A stretch of 64,000 nt of DNA. Origin: Nageia nagi (lineage: Eukaryota; Pinophyta). Position 1 is the stretch's first letter; every line of letters starts with the position of its first letter. Both the position numbers and the translations under genes were made by a program. Positions 34,441 to 45,186 of this stretch are shown one piece after another. The notes beneath the pieces are model-generated. The model made no database searches and was not told where the DNA came from. It saw only the letters and a list, made by a program, of their open reading frames with translations. The stretch spans positions 129,022,001 to 129,086,000 of the forward strand of contig JBITNC010000001.1 in NCBI GenBank assembly GCA_050084985.1, read 5' to 3'.

Positions 34441-35260
34441 TTATTATAAGAATGGAAAATATTATGTGTTTTGGTGAATGGAGGTCTTGCATTTCATTAA
34501 TGAGCACTAGCTTTATCTTCAACGAGCTTTGCCAAGGAAATAGCATCCATCATAGTTTTGAGATTAAACATTTTAACTTTTGGTTTAATTTCTTCCTTTA
34601 AGCCACTAATAAAATAACTTGTGAAAAATGCATCATCCAACCCCTTTACATGATTTTCCAATTTCTCAAACTGATTTTGGTATTCTTTGACTATTATAGT
34701 TTGACATAACTTGGTCAATGCCCTATGAAATATTCATAATCACTAGGACCAAAATAGATCAATAATTATTGAGTGAATTCATCCCATGAAGGAGCAAATT
34801 TCATTTTTGAGTACCATTGGTGCCATTGGAGAGCCTCATGGTCCAAATAAAAAGATGCCATGCATACCTTCAAATCCTCTGGGATTTGGTTCAATGTGAA
34901 GTACTATCTAGCTTTATAAATCTAGCCAGTGGGATTATCTCTATCAAATAAAGGAAAATCTAATTTGGTTGTGCAGAGAAGAATGAAACCACCTTATTGG
35001 CTCTAAAAGTTATAATGATACCCTTATGAATTTCTTGATTACCTTGATTGCTATGAATTGGATGCATTATTGGTATGACTGAGACTTAGTTGAACACTAT
35101 CACATTTACTATCAAGGGTATGTATTTATATTTGTATTTATTAAATTTCTACTTTTAATGTACTGGTAAGTGTATCTACCATTTGTTGGATCATAGTTTG
35201 AAATGTCATCATGGTAGCATCAGCTTATGCTACTGTTTGGGATCTTATTTTAGGTGCCAT
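34441..35260 (-). pseudogene. gag of nested gypsy element
   Basis: ATG at 35260 begins MAPKIRSQTVA. Further on come TKLDFPLFDRDNPTG, YFTLNQIPEDLKVCMASFYL, EALQWHQWYSKMKFAPSWDE and the intact stretch 34718-34497 (EYQNQFEKLENHVKGLDD, FISGLKEEIKPKVKMF). This is the retrotransposon gag capsid family. Stops sit mostly where Gln or Trp is expected. Confidence 0.88.
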
Positions 35261-35954
35261 TTCTAAAAATTGCTATTTCTGAAGTTGATATTTTTGAAAA
35301 CTATTATTTTTAGAAACTACTATTTTTAAAAAGCGCTCAAAAAAATGTATGGGTGTAATATATCAAAATGATCAGCATAAAATATGATCACAATGGGCTA
35401 GATCTCTTGATGATGATTTTTGAACCCCTAGACTCTAAACTGCTATTTTTGGTGGCTCTAAAAAATTACATGTCATACATTCTGATTCCCAAATCAAGGT
35501 TTTTTTTGTGAAGGAATAATTCTAAGGTAAGGATTATCTGCTCTGTAGGATTTTCTAAACACCCCTCTTATCCAACTTTCATAAGAAAAGAGGCTACAGA
35601 GATGGCTTCTATGATAAATAACTTTTTAATGGCACTTTCTAGTGCACTATAGTTTACAGATAGTCAACATAGCTTCCTACCTAGTTTTTGTTTATAGCCT
35701 AGATAGTTTTTGATATACCTTTCAGAACATGTGGTCCAATTTTGTGTAGGGTTCTATTTGAGGCCTAGGTATTGATGTAGAGTTTTTTGCACCTCACTTC
35801 ACATATAACTTTAAGGGTAAGTGTGCTTAGCCAAAAATGTTAGATCCTCCTAGATATTTTAAAACCCCTAGTACAAGGTTTCTAGCTTAGACCTCTAAAT
35901 TTTTTTTTTTATTTTCCTATAGCAGAATGGCTTAGAAGGAGCTCTAATACCAGA

Positions 35955-36363
35955 TGTTACGATGCTACAAATATGAAAGGGAAATATTACAAAAATGAAA
36001 TGAATATTGATTTGAAATAAGAAAATGACAACTATCTATTAGAAATAATAGAACATGCATTGGTAAATAAAATATAAAATAGCATCAATAAGCAGATAAG
36101 GATAGGATTTTACTAAATAGTAATAGAATCACATGCTGCTTTAAGGGGGTTACCTCCTTACAACTCCAAAGGTGCAAAATAATATTCAAGATGCATTTCT
36201 CCATACACTTCTATTTATTTATCTTAAACTAACCCTAACCCTAATAGTAATGCAAAATCGAGCTCCACCCTTACAATCATAATATTACAATTTATAATAT
36301 AGGTCGATAATTTAATAAAATACTAATACTAACATTAAAATGTTAGGATGTAGGATCCTAACA
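35955..36363 (-). repeat. LTR of nested gypsy element (5' LTR in element sense)
   Basis: Pairs with 30467-30875. The terminal hairpin is conserved (36341-36363, loop changed by one base). Adjacent primer site on the minus strand at 35942-35953. Confidence 0.95.
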
Positions 36364-37500
36364 CTCTACCTTTGAAATCTAAGGAATTAGGAGTGTGCTG
36401 ATTCATACAAAGGTTCTTAAAAATGTTCTATATGTTTCTAAGTTAAGAATGAATCTTCTCTTCATGATCCAAGTTGCTAGAAAAGGGTGCTCTTTTGAGT
36501 TCAACTTTCAATTTTGGTGCATTAAGAAAGGACTTGCTACATTGGTTAAAGGATCTATGAAAGATAACCTCAACATTATAGATCAAGTTCTATCAAAGAT
36601 ATGTCTTGCTTCTAGTGTGTGTTTTAAAGGTAATCTTTGGCACCATCATTTAAGGCACCTTAACCATAAGAGTATTCAAATCATGAAAGACCAAGAACTT
36701 ATGAAAGGTTTGCCATCAAATTTTCTTTCTATTATTCTATGTAAGAAGTGCATTCTTGAAAAGATGCATAAGTAAAATTTTGAAAAAGATAAGGCAACAA
36801 GAGCATCTTAACCTCTTCAACTTATGCATTCAGATTTAATGGATTCATTTCAAACTAAGTCGCTTGGAGGAGCATCTTACATCTTGAGTTTCATTTATAA
36901 CTTTAGTAGGATGACCTTTAGATATCTACTTGAGCATAAGGATCAAAACTTTAAGAGTTTTAAGATTTTTAAGGCCTTTGTTGAAAATTAGACTAATCTT
37001 AAAATCAAGATGTTGAGATCAGATAATTAGAAAGAATATAGTAACAATGAGTTTAATGAATATTATGCTAATTATGAAATCAAAAGGCACTTTATGATTA
37101 TTTACACTCTTCAACAAAATGGTGTTATCAAAAGAAAAAATAGAATAATTATGGAAATGGCTAGATGCATGTTGAGTAATTTTCCTAGTTTCTTGTAGGG
37201 TGAAGCTATGAGCACTTCTAATTACAATTTAAATAGGTGTCCCACAAAAGCCATTTAGGGTAAAACTCCTTTTGAAGCATGGTCAATAATAAAACCTAAC
37301 ATTTCTCACCTTAAGGTGTTTGGTTATGAAGCTTTCTCCTACATTATTTTTGAAAAATAAAAAAGTTGGATAAAAGACCTAAAAAATGCATCTTTTTGGG
37401 TTATAATAGTCAACATAGAGGCTATAAGATCTACTCTCCATCCTATAAAGCAATGTTAATTTAAAAATATGTAAATTTTAATGAACTTTATGAATAATTT
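36364..37500 (+). pseudogene. Copia protease end, GAG-pre-integrase and integrase
   Basis: Resumes the frame broken at 30466. The frame 36395-36775 reads VLKNVLYVSKLRMNLLFMIQ, then LWHHHLRHLNHKSIQIMKDQ (pre-integrase) and CKKCILEKMHK (zinc head). The core continues with LQLMHSDLMDSFQT (first Asp), KIKMLRSDN (second Asp), KRKNRIIMEMARCMLSNF (catalytic Glu near 37133) and PISHLKVFGYEAFSYI-like text to 37340. Stops include TAG at expected Trp or Gln. Inserts element DNA into the genome; this copy is inactive. Confidence 0.88.
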
Positions 37501-37679
37501 GCTTCTAAAGAGGATGTTGATGATCTAGAGGTCTCTTCAGTTGCACCTAGCTAGTTAGATATTGATATAGACAAGTCATCTAAAAAATAAAACTCTCTAA
37601 CTCAAAGGGTAACAAGGAGCATGACCTTGAATAAATTTTTATTTGCTAAGATAAACAAAAAGCATGAGCCCTCATCCTT

Positions 37680-38450
37680 CAAAGAAGCTTCAAAGCATGA
37701 GTGTTGAATGGAAGCCATGAAAGTGGAGTATGAAGTGTTTATAAAAAATAAAACTTGGAACTTGATTCCTTATCCAAATGAGAAGAATGTGATTGATAAT
37801 AAGTGGATCTACAAGGTCAAGTTCAATTTAGTTGAAGATATTAAGAAATAGAAGATAAGTTTAGTAGCTAAAGGTTTTGCTTAGAAATATAGTGTGGATT
37901 ATGAAAAAACCTTTGCTTCCAAGGTAAAGATGCCTACTATGAGGATTATCCTTGCTTTTTCTATAGCTTAGGGATGGAAAGTTTTTCAACTTGATGTTAA
38001 AAGTGCATTTTTCAATGGTGAATTAGATGTGGAAATTTTCATGAATAAACTAGAAGAGTTTATTATGTATGGTAAAGAATCCTTTGTGTGTAAGTTAAAA
38101 AAGTCATTGTATGGACTTAAGCAAGTACCATGAGCCTGGTATAAGAAGATTTTAGGGTAATTTAAAACATTAGTTTTTTCAAGTGTTTTTTGACTCTGAT
38201 CTATATGCGCTTAATCAAAGGAAAGATGTGGTCTTGATCCTTTTTTATGTGGATGATCTTTTGATATCTAAAAATAATGATAAAATCATTCAAGAGTGCA
38301 TATACAAACTTAAGGTAACATTTGAAATGACTGATCTTAGTCTCTTGCACTACTATCTTGGAATGCAAGTGTATAAATACAAGGATTATACTTACCTTAG
38401 TCAATCTAAGTATATATCAAATATTTTATAGAAGTTTGGAATAAAAGAGT
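37680..38450 (+). pseudogene. Reverse transcriptase of copia element
   Basis: MEAMKVEYEVFIKNKTWNLI (37707-37770), NKWIYKVKFNL, SLVAKGFA, FASKVKMPTMRIILAFSIA, KVFQLDVKSAFFNGELDVEI (motif A, Asp kept), CKLKKSLYGLKQVP, then 38183-38431 with LILFYVDDLLISKNND (YVDD box intact) and LLHYYLGMQVYKYKDYTYLS. One frame shift near 38180 and a few stops. Classic Ty1/copia RVT_2 domain. Confidence 0.92.
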
Positions 38451-39180
38451 GTAGATATGTTGTGATCCCAATCTCTCTTAGAATCACTATCTCTTTGAGC
38501 TCTAACTCTTAGTTAATTAATTGGTAGTCTTTGGTATTTCACTATATCCAGGTCAGATATTACCTTTGCAATGAATCTGATGGCATGATTCATGCAGAAA
38601 CCATATGTTAAGAACCTCAATGCTATTAATTAAATCTTGAGGTATGTTGCAAGGACTAAGGATTTTGCTCTCAAGTATTTTAAGTTACCCTTATTTTTTC
38701 TCTCTAGATTCTCAAATTCTAACTATGGAGGAGATAGAGATGATAGAAAATCAACCTCTACATATGTGTTTAGAATTGGTTCAGGTGCTATCTCTTGGGC
38801 TTCCAAGAAGTAGCCTACTATTTCTTTTTCCACCATAAAAGTTGAATATCGTGCCATGTCTATTACAACCTAGGAAGCCATTTAGCTAAGCCATCTTTAA
38901 AAAAAAATTAGGTTTGAGCAAGGTGGCTCATCTTTGATCTTTTCAGATAATCAATCAGCTATTTCTTTGGCTAAGAATCCTATTTTCTATCAAAGAACAA
39001 AACATGTGGAAATCCATGCCCATTTTATCAAGCAGAAGATTCTTGATGGCATCATACACCTAGAGTATTATCTATCCACTTAAACATCGCTGATTTATTC
39101 ACCAAGCCCCTTCTAGAAGCTCAATTCTGTAAGCTTAGGGATGTTATCAGGTTGGTGAGGTTACCATTAAGGGGGAGTGA
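38451..39180 (+). pseudogene. RNase H of copia element
   Basis: Broken frames show FSDNQSAISLAKNPIFYQRT (38940-39000), KHVEIHAHFIKQKILDGIIH and NIADLFTKPLLEAQF with KLRDVIRLVRLPLRGSEV at the end. This is the typical copia C-terminus. The domain removes RNA during replication. Confidence 0.87.
39165..39180 (+). promoter_or_regulatory. Inner purine tract of copia element
   Basis: ATTAAGGGGGAGTG directly after the RNase H frame repeats the sequence that precedes the right LTR 724 bp later. May be an additional internal priming site or a relic of a duplication. Confidence 0.6.
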
Positions 39181-39893
39181 AGTTTGAATTCTTATGATTG
39201 AATTCATGTTTGTGATGATAACTTCATCCCTAAAAGGATTTTGTGTTGTATAGTATTGATTTTGTTATACACCTTCATGGTAAGTTCACTTTGCATGAGG
39301 AACTTGTTGTATAAAATTTTAAAAGCAAAAAGATTGGCCAATCTAGCACTATTCAGTTATCCATATGTGAGGAACTCTTATTTGTCTTTTAGAACTATTC
39401 AGTTATCCATATGTGAAGAACTTGTATGTGCATTCTCTATTTTGTAATGATAATCAACACATATTTTATATACAGCAAGTGATTATAAGTTTTTAGCATG
39501 GCATCTTCATGATGACTTATAATGCACCATTTATCAGTTCATGATGGCATTTGTGTGATTCATCTCTCCTTGTTGAGATGAATATGTTGCATGTAATTAA
39601 TCTTGTTATTTGAGCTATTTATGACTTGCAGGTTCTTTTGAGATTGCAAGTTACTTACCTCAAGTATGCAAGCTCTTGAAGACTCTTAATGACTTCCAGT
39701 TAGATGACTACTTCATTTACATTGAAACCTATTGTGGTTAATGATTGTATCTAGCAAAGTAGTGATTCTCAAACTAAATCTTTCTTACTTCACAAATATG
39801 TAAAAATTTCTCATCTCTGTTGTATCTATTTGAGGAGAACTCTTTTACTTTCTCTTCTTCTTCTCTCTTATTCACTCTATCCCAATATTGCAT
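39181..39893 (+). other. Untranslated region between pol and right LTR
   Basis: No recognised coding sequence; the frame 39241-39447 seems accidental. It contains a 46-bp direct repeat around 39351-39380 and 39397-39426 (ATTCAGTTATCCATATGTGA). Confidence 0.55.
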
Positions 39894-39894
39894 T

Positions 39895-39903
39895 AAGGGG
39901 GAG
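39895..39903 (+). promoter_or_regulatory. Polypurine tract of copia element
   Basis: AAGGGGGAG immediately before the right LTR. Confidence 0.9.
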
Positions 39904-40402
39904 TGTTAGAATGTATAATGCATTATTGTAAAGGTTTTGTAATAATGTTCTATGTAAATTCACTAATACTTAAGGGTATCATTTGATACCTTAAGTATTT
40001 ATTTGAATATGATAATGTAATTATCCTACACTCCATGTCATGAGCATGCCCTTGGGTAAAAGAATGTGCATGTCATGCTATTGTACATTGGATAAAAGGG
40101 TGATCTAAAGAGGGATTTTGGCCTATAAATATAAGGATCCCTCTTTTTGATCACACACCAATTTGTGAAGTAAAGTTGTGCTAGAGGATAGTGTTTAGGA
40201 GTTAAGATTGGGAGGATTGTAAAAGAGTTGTATTTATGATTGAAGTAAAGATCTAGTTAATGGATGTACTCCTAGTTGGAAGAACCACTTACATATTGTG
40301 TTATCTTTGTAAGATTTTTTTATATAATAGTTAGATGTGAATTAAGAGCTTTCATGTGAGCTTGGTTGTTTAGGGATTATTTTGTTAGTGTTAGTTCCTT
40401 TA
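39904..40402 (+). repeat. Right LTR of copia element
   Basis: Starts TGTTAGAATG and ends GTTCCTTTA; TATAAATA at 40124-40131. Differs from the left LTR at scattered sites, largely transitions. Confidence 0.95.
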
Positions 40403-41225
40403 GAGGGGATTATGTGACCACTCATTTTGCATGTACTCAATGAGATCTATCTAATGGTGAAGTTATTACATGATTTAGAGATATGATTTGGTCTAAATTA
40501 CTAAAAATATTTTTTGTACATTCTTGAATTTATATGTTACTCAAACCTATTTTTAGTAATTTAGATCAAATTTGATCTCTAAATGATGTAATAACTTCAT
40601 CAATGCAAACGAGCGTCTTGAGAGGTAAGTTGATGAGTGTATTCTAGAGATCAATTTTGATCATTTATTTTGCATGTACTTGATGAGATATATCTAATGA
40701 TGAAGTTATTACATCATTTAGAGATCATATTTGGTCTAATTTAATAAAAATAGGTTTAACATATTCTTGAAGTTACAGGTTGATCATTTTCTCTAAAAAG
40801 ATGCTTATCTTATATAACAAGATGTTTATCTTATGCAAAAAGTTGCTCATATTCTATAACAAGATGCTTGTATTCAAAAATAAGCCAAGAATCTTTAGAA
40901 ACAAGTTAAGCATCTTCAAATATAAGTTGAGCATCTTCTATCACAAGTCGAGTGGCTTCATGAGCTAGTCAAGCATATTCAATAACAAGTCGAGCATATT
41001 TAATAACAAATCATTTTTCTTCAATAACTAGTCGAGTGTATTCACTCACAAGTAGATCATGTTCATCTTCTCCTCTTACAAATATATATATTAAAAATAT
41101 CATCATTTTTTACATCACAGTTATTAAAAATATAAAATATCATCATATATCTTTTACTTGATTTTAGGATATACTTGCTAAAATATCAAAATTATTTTGC
41201 CAATATTTTGTTTATTTCATTTCAT
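40403..41225. mobile_element. Long inverted-repeat (foldback-like) element, right arm
   Basis: After the target duplication GAGGG the sequence GATTATGTGACCACTCATT mirrors 25931-25967. The motif TTTAGAGAT...TTTGGTCTAA occurs twice (about 40475-40500 and 40718-40742), so this arm holds an internal duplication (about 40560-40780) absent on the left. Then follows a 21-bp tandem array (40785-41055). The outermost part to about 41225 is AT-rich and pairs only weakly with 25430-25690. Copia integrase sequence resumes at 41226. Confidence 0.75.
40785..41055 (+). repeat. 21-bp tandem repeat array, right arm
   Basis: About twelve units of 21 bp, decaying outward, with cores such as AAGATGCTTATCTTATATAAC. 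Because 21 is a multiple of three, the frame 40780-40968 shows seven-residue repeats (NKMLVFK, NKLSIFK, YKLSIFY). This is a by-product of the repeat and not evidence of a protein. Confidence 0.85.
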
Positions 41226-43440
41226 CAAAATTACATATGTATAACTCTACTACATCTCATACACCACAAAATAATAGGATTTGTGAAAGGAGAAATCAAA
41301 CCATTATGGAAATGGCAAGAAGCATATTGAAAGATTAAAAAATGGATGATTTTTTTTGGGATGAAGTAGTGAATACTATCGTATACTTGTTGAATAGGGC
41401 ATATGCAAAAGCTCTTTATGGAATGATACTTGAAGAAGCATTGTTAGGAGAGCAACCTAATATCTCACATCTTGGAGTATTTGGTTGCACTACCTTCATG
41501 CACATTCATAAGGAGAAAAGGAAGAAGATTGATGAAAAATCATTGAGGTACATTCTTCTCAGGTACAATAGTGAATCAAAATCTATAGACTCATGGATCC
41601 TACTACTCGAAGAATGTATATCAATAGAGATATAATCCTTGATGAGACTAGTGATTATCCACTGGTTCACTAATCAATTCACCATGTAATCCTGATATTA
41701 GTACTATTATTTCTCTTGATGATGAGGAAGAAGTGCCTCAAATTGTGAATTTATCACCTCAACCACCTGATAATTCCAAAAGATCCATATGGTACAACAA
41801 AATACTTTAGGAGGTAAATTTGAATGCTCCATTAGATACTTTGACTTTCAAAGTAAAGATATGAAGTATGGCTCATGAAGAAGTGAATTTAGCATTACTC
41901 AGCACTATGATGAATACACTTAAATCTAAAATGGTTCATGAATTAATTGAACTACCATATTAGAATTCAATCATATTGGTTGAATATGATGCTTTAATGA
42001 AAAATGGTACATGGGAGCTAGTAGATCTTCCACCTAGAAAGAAGGCTATTGAATGCAAATTGGCATTTAAAATCAAGTACAAAGTTGACTGAACACTTGA
42101 TAAGCATAAAGCTTGACTTGTTGCCAAAGTTTATACCCAAAAGGAAGATATTGACCATGAGGAGACATTTTCTCCTACAGCTAAAATGAAGACCATTAGA
42201 ATTGCATTAGTAATGGTTATACAATTTGGCTGGAAAGTCCACCAAATGGATGTGAAAACTACCTTCCTAAATGGAGTCTTAGAGGAAGAAGTCTACATGC
42301 AACAACTAGAAGGATTTGTGATTGATCCAAGATAAGGAAAGGTGTATAGATTGATTAAGTCTTTGTATGGCTTGAAATATGCTCCTTGAGCAGGTGGTAC
42401 ATTAAAATGATGAACACTACTAAAACATGATTTTGTTCAAAATTCATATGATCTTAATATCTACCTTCGATAACATGGGGGGAGATAATCATTGTTGTAG
42501 TATATGTCAATGATTTGGTCAAGGAGTAATGAGGAGTTGATTCAATCATGTAAATATGATATTAAAAAACTATTTGATATGACCAACCTTTGTTTACTTA
42601 ACTATTACCTTGGATTAGAGGTCTGGAAAATGCAAGACCAAAAATTTGTTTCACAAATGAAGTATACCAAGAGCTTTTTAGAGAAATTTAGGATGTACGA
42701 ATGTGAATTGATGAACACCCTAATTGAACCTAGATTGCATTTATCACACCACAATAGTTCTCCATTGGTAAATGCATTCTCTACCATCAAATGATTATAA
42801 GGTTAATTTACCTTGCACATAACAAGCCAAATGTTTGCCATGTCGTTAATTATCTTTCAAGATGTATGTAAGAAACAAAGAAAGCCCATTGGATCACAAT
42901 AAAGCATGTTATGAGATACATTCATGGTATTGATAAATATATTCTTCAGTATAATAAGAATGATAAGTTCATCTTGATAGGATCCGTGGATGATAAAATA
43001 TCAATGATAGGTTATGTTTTCTTCCTCAGATATGGACTGATTTCATGGAGTTGCAAGAAACAACTTACATAACATCTAGGTCTTCCATGAAATCAAAATA
43101 CTGTGTTACAAGAGATGTTGTTTATGAAGCAGTATGGTTACATTGCCTTTTGATAGATATTGGGTTACCATAAAAATAATCAATAGTTCTGCATTATGAT
43201 AATCAAGTTGTACTAAAACTAGTTCAAAACCCTATTTTTCATGAGCATACCAAACACATTGGGATATAGGTGCACTTTATTTGAGATCATGTTTCACTAC
43301 ACAACACTCATCTTTATTATATTTTCATAAAGAAGAAAATTTCATATGTCCTCACCAAATCTCTTGATAGTGGAAAGTTTGAATACCTTTAGAGCTTCCT
43401 CTCATGTTCTTTGAAGATCTAATGTATGTATTACTGGGGG
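41226..43440 (+). pseudogene. Outer Ty1/copia element, 3' part: integrase end, RT, RNase H
   Basis: The integrase resumes with NSTTSHTPQNNRICERRNQT (catalytic Glu) and 41342-41635 (FFWDEVVNTIVYLLNRAYAK, ISHLGVFGCTTFMHI). RT has NGTWELVDLPPRKKAIECKL (42000-42060), KVHQMDVKTTFLNGVLEEEV (motif A), LIKSLYGLKYAP, a VYVNDLV box (YVDD with the first Asp read as Asn) and LLNYYLGLEVWKMQ. RNase H ends with HEHTKHIGI (43240-43265) and the frame stops near TACTGGGGG, a purine tract. It continues the element begun at 24490, though both breakpoints contain a CTACATCTCA motif, so the join is not a clean 5-bp duplication. Confidence 0.85.
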
Positions 43441-44159
43441 TGTTAGAAATAACACATTAAGTATATAGGGATCTATAATAATATAAATAATACATTAGGA
43501 CTTTACTAATGTATATAATAATCAAGTTAGGGTTTGGTAGTTAATAAGAAATTATCATATGGGAATGTAACTCCCTACAATGCATTCATTTAATCAACAC
43601 TTTACATGTAATATGATCACTTAGCTTTCAAGCTCATTATTGATATTTTATTTTAAATAAAATGGGGCATAAATAGATAACTTGATGTGGGTTTCTTTTG
43701 TATGAAACTATGATAACAACCCTGATAAACATGGATGCAAAATGTGAGAGCATTAAGATAAAGCATGAACATACCAATAAACCTTAATTGCTATAATGCA
43801 AAGTGGTTTACTTCATATGTTGACTAGTTTACAGGCAATGGTGATGGAATTGTTCCTGATGAAACCCTAACCTTAGATTACCTCTCATCTTTGCTTAATA
43901 CCTTGACAAGTTTTGTGATGCTTAAACCCTAAGTCAACCGATGTCTCATTCTCCTCATTTTGATTATGATGATTCCCAAATCCTAAGTCTATCTCTATCT
44001 CACCCTTCTCACCTAGTTTTCTTGTAGTGCAATATTCCTTATCGCCTTCCTTATTTGTTCTCCTCTTTCCCTATTTGATTGTAAGTCTCTCCAATTTTCC
44101 AATTGAATATTGGAGCATTAATGTCATAGGTGTGATTGCAAATAGTATATAATCCTTGG
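43441..44159 (+). repeat. Presumed 3' LTR start of outer copia element and following non-coding DNA
   Basis: TGTTAGAAATAACAC follows the purine tract TACTGGGGG at 43431-43440, as expected for an LTR start. The partner LTR is not in the window, so the end cannot be fixed; the rest of the interval may be LTR or flank. No coding sequence seen. Confidence 0.5.
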
Positions 44160-45186
44160 TTTCAATTGATAAAGTTTCAAGGATGGAAAAAAAGAATGAT
44201 ACAATCTCATTTATGTATCAATATTGACATAACTAAGGATTTGAAGAATAAGATATTTCTTAATGAGGAAGAGGGAGACTCCTTGTAACATGAATTAATA
44301 TATGAAAATATGTTGGTTAGATGCAATATTTGCAAAATTATTTGGTCATTTCACCATGATTTTTTGGAGAAGAAGATGGAAACAAAAGAGGAGTAAACAC
44401 TTTGGAGGCTGACACAAAGATATCAAAAGAGGACCCAATCTTTGGGTGAAAATAATGCAACTCCAAATATCCTTCATAGTTATGAACAATCCAATGTTAA
44501 AGATAAAAATTCATTCTAAGCCTTAGTTTTGTTTGAAGAGAATGGACCAAATCATAAGCATTTAGTGGAAACCAAAATTAGGGAAACTAAAAAAGAGGAT
44601 CAAATGGACTCAAGATCCATAGATATATAGATTGTACAATATGAAGAACCATGGGATATGATTGAACAACAAAATGAAAATGGATATCAATTATAGTAAG
44701 ACACACCAAATGGTAAGGAAGAAATCCTAATCAAAATGATTTTGAACCTACAGAAGATACCAAATGTGGGTAGGGATCATGTCATAAGACCATCTCAACA
44801 AGAAATAAAAGCGAAGAGAATGGCATATGAAATTGTAACGGGATTTAAGAGTACTTTGAATAAGTATGGGCACCTCTTGGGCCCAATAAAAGCCCTTGAA
44901 ATATATGAAAAAACTATATTAAGGTTGCAATCAAGCTATGACATGAGGTTGTATGGATGTTTAATAGTAAACAAAATTATATATCTTTTGTAGTGATTAA
45001 GATAGATCTTTTATACTACATTTTATCTACAAACATGTTATGGTTGGGTAGCAGATAAATAATAATAGGTAAGGATTATTAGTAAACTATTACATATATA
45101 ACAACTCATCTTTATAATAGGTTTTGAAGACCCTATCAAAATCCATCCGCATTTTTTATAATGTTTACTTGTATAAAAAAAAAATT
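44160..45186 (+). mobile_element. LINE ORF1 fragment with poly(A), copy B
   Basis: Plus-strand frames include YENMLVRCNICKIIWSFHHD at about 44297-44356. This resembles the knuckle region that closes ORF1 of plant L1 LINEs (RC..C...GH...C with later residues lost). A lysine-rich tail and a last open stretch 44736-44993 ending YGCLIVNKIIYLL follow. The segment ends in an A run (45177-45185). From 44369 on it matches copy A, and the match continues beyond the A run to 45244. ORF2 is absent, so it is an internally deleted or processed-like copy. Confidence 0.65.

Larger units (their letters stand above)
30467..36363 (-). mobile_element. Ty3/gypsy element nested in the copia protease gene
   Basis: LTRs 30467-30875 and 35955-36363, both 409 bp, TGTTA...TAACA. 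Flanks CTTTA (30462-30466) and CTCTA (36364-36368) make a target duplication with one C/T change. Coding order on minus is gag (35260 down), knuckle, protease, RT, RNase H, integrase. Primer site (minus, 35953-35942) reads TGGTATTAGAGC; a purine-rich tract lies at about 30876-30896. The LTRs differ at several dozen positions, mostly transitions, so this is an older insertion, yet it is younger than the copia it sits in. Confidence 0.96.
26132..40402 (+). mobile_element. Ty1/copia LTR retrotransposon inserted in the inverted-repeat element
   Basis: LTRs at 26132-26632 (501 bp) and 39904-40402 (499 bp), both starting TGTT(G/A)GAATGTATAATGC. The left ends TTTCA and the right ends TTTA (terminal CA mutated to TA). 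Flanks AAGGG (26127-26131) and GAGGG (40403-40407) form a 5-bp target duplication with one A/G change. Primer site, gag, protease, integrase, RT, RNase H and purine tract follow in copia order. A Ty3/gypsy element (30467-36363) splits the protease region. Without it the element is about 8.4 kb. A solo LTR of the family lies at 53678-54177. Confidence 0.95.

Noticed and set aside
36230-36255. Telomere-like CTAACCCTAACCCTAA
   Set aside because: Only about two units, inside an LTR whose partner at 30745-30760 has a mutated version; not an interstitial telomere array.
40780-40968. Protein with seven-residue repeats (NKxxIFx)
   Set aside because: It is the translation of a 21-bp DNA tandem array that also exists on the opposite strand at 25.7 kb; the DNA repeat explains it.
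43441-44159. Complete 3' LTR of the outer copia element
   Set aside because: Only the start is supported (purine tract plus TGTTAG); no partner LTR and no target duplication could be found to fix the end.
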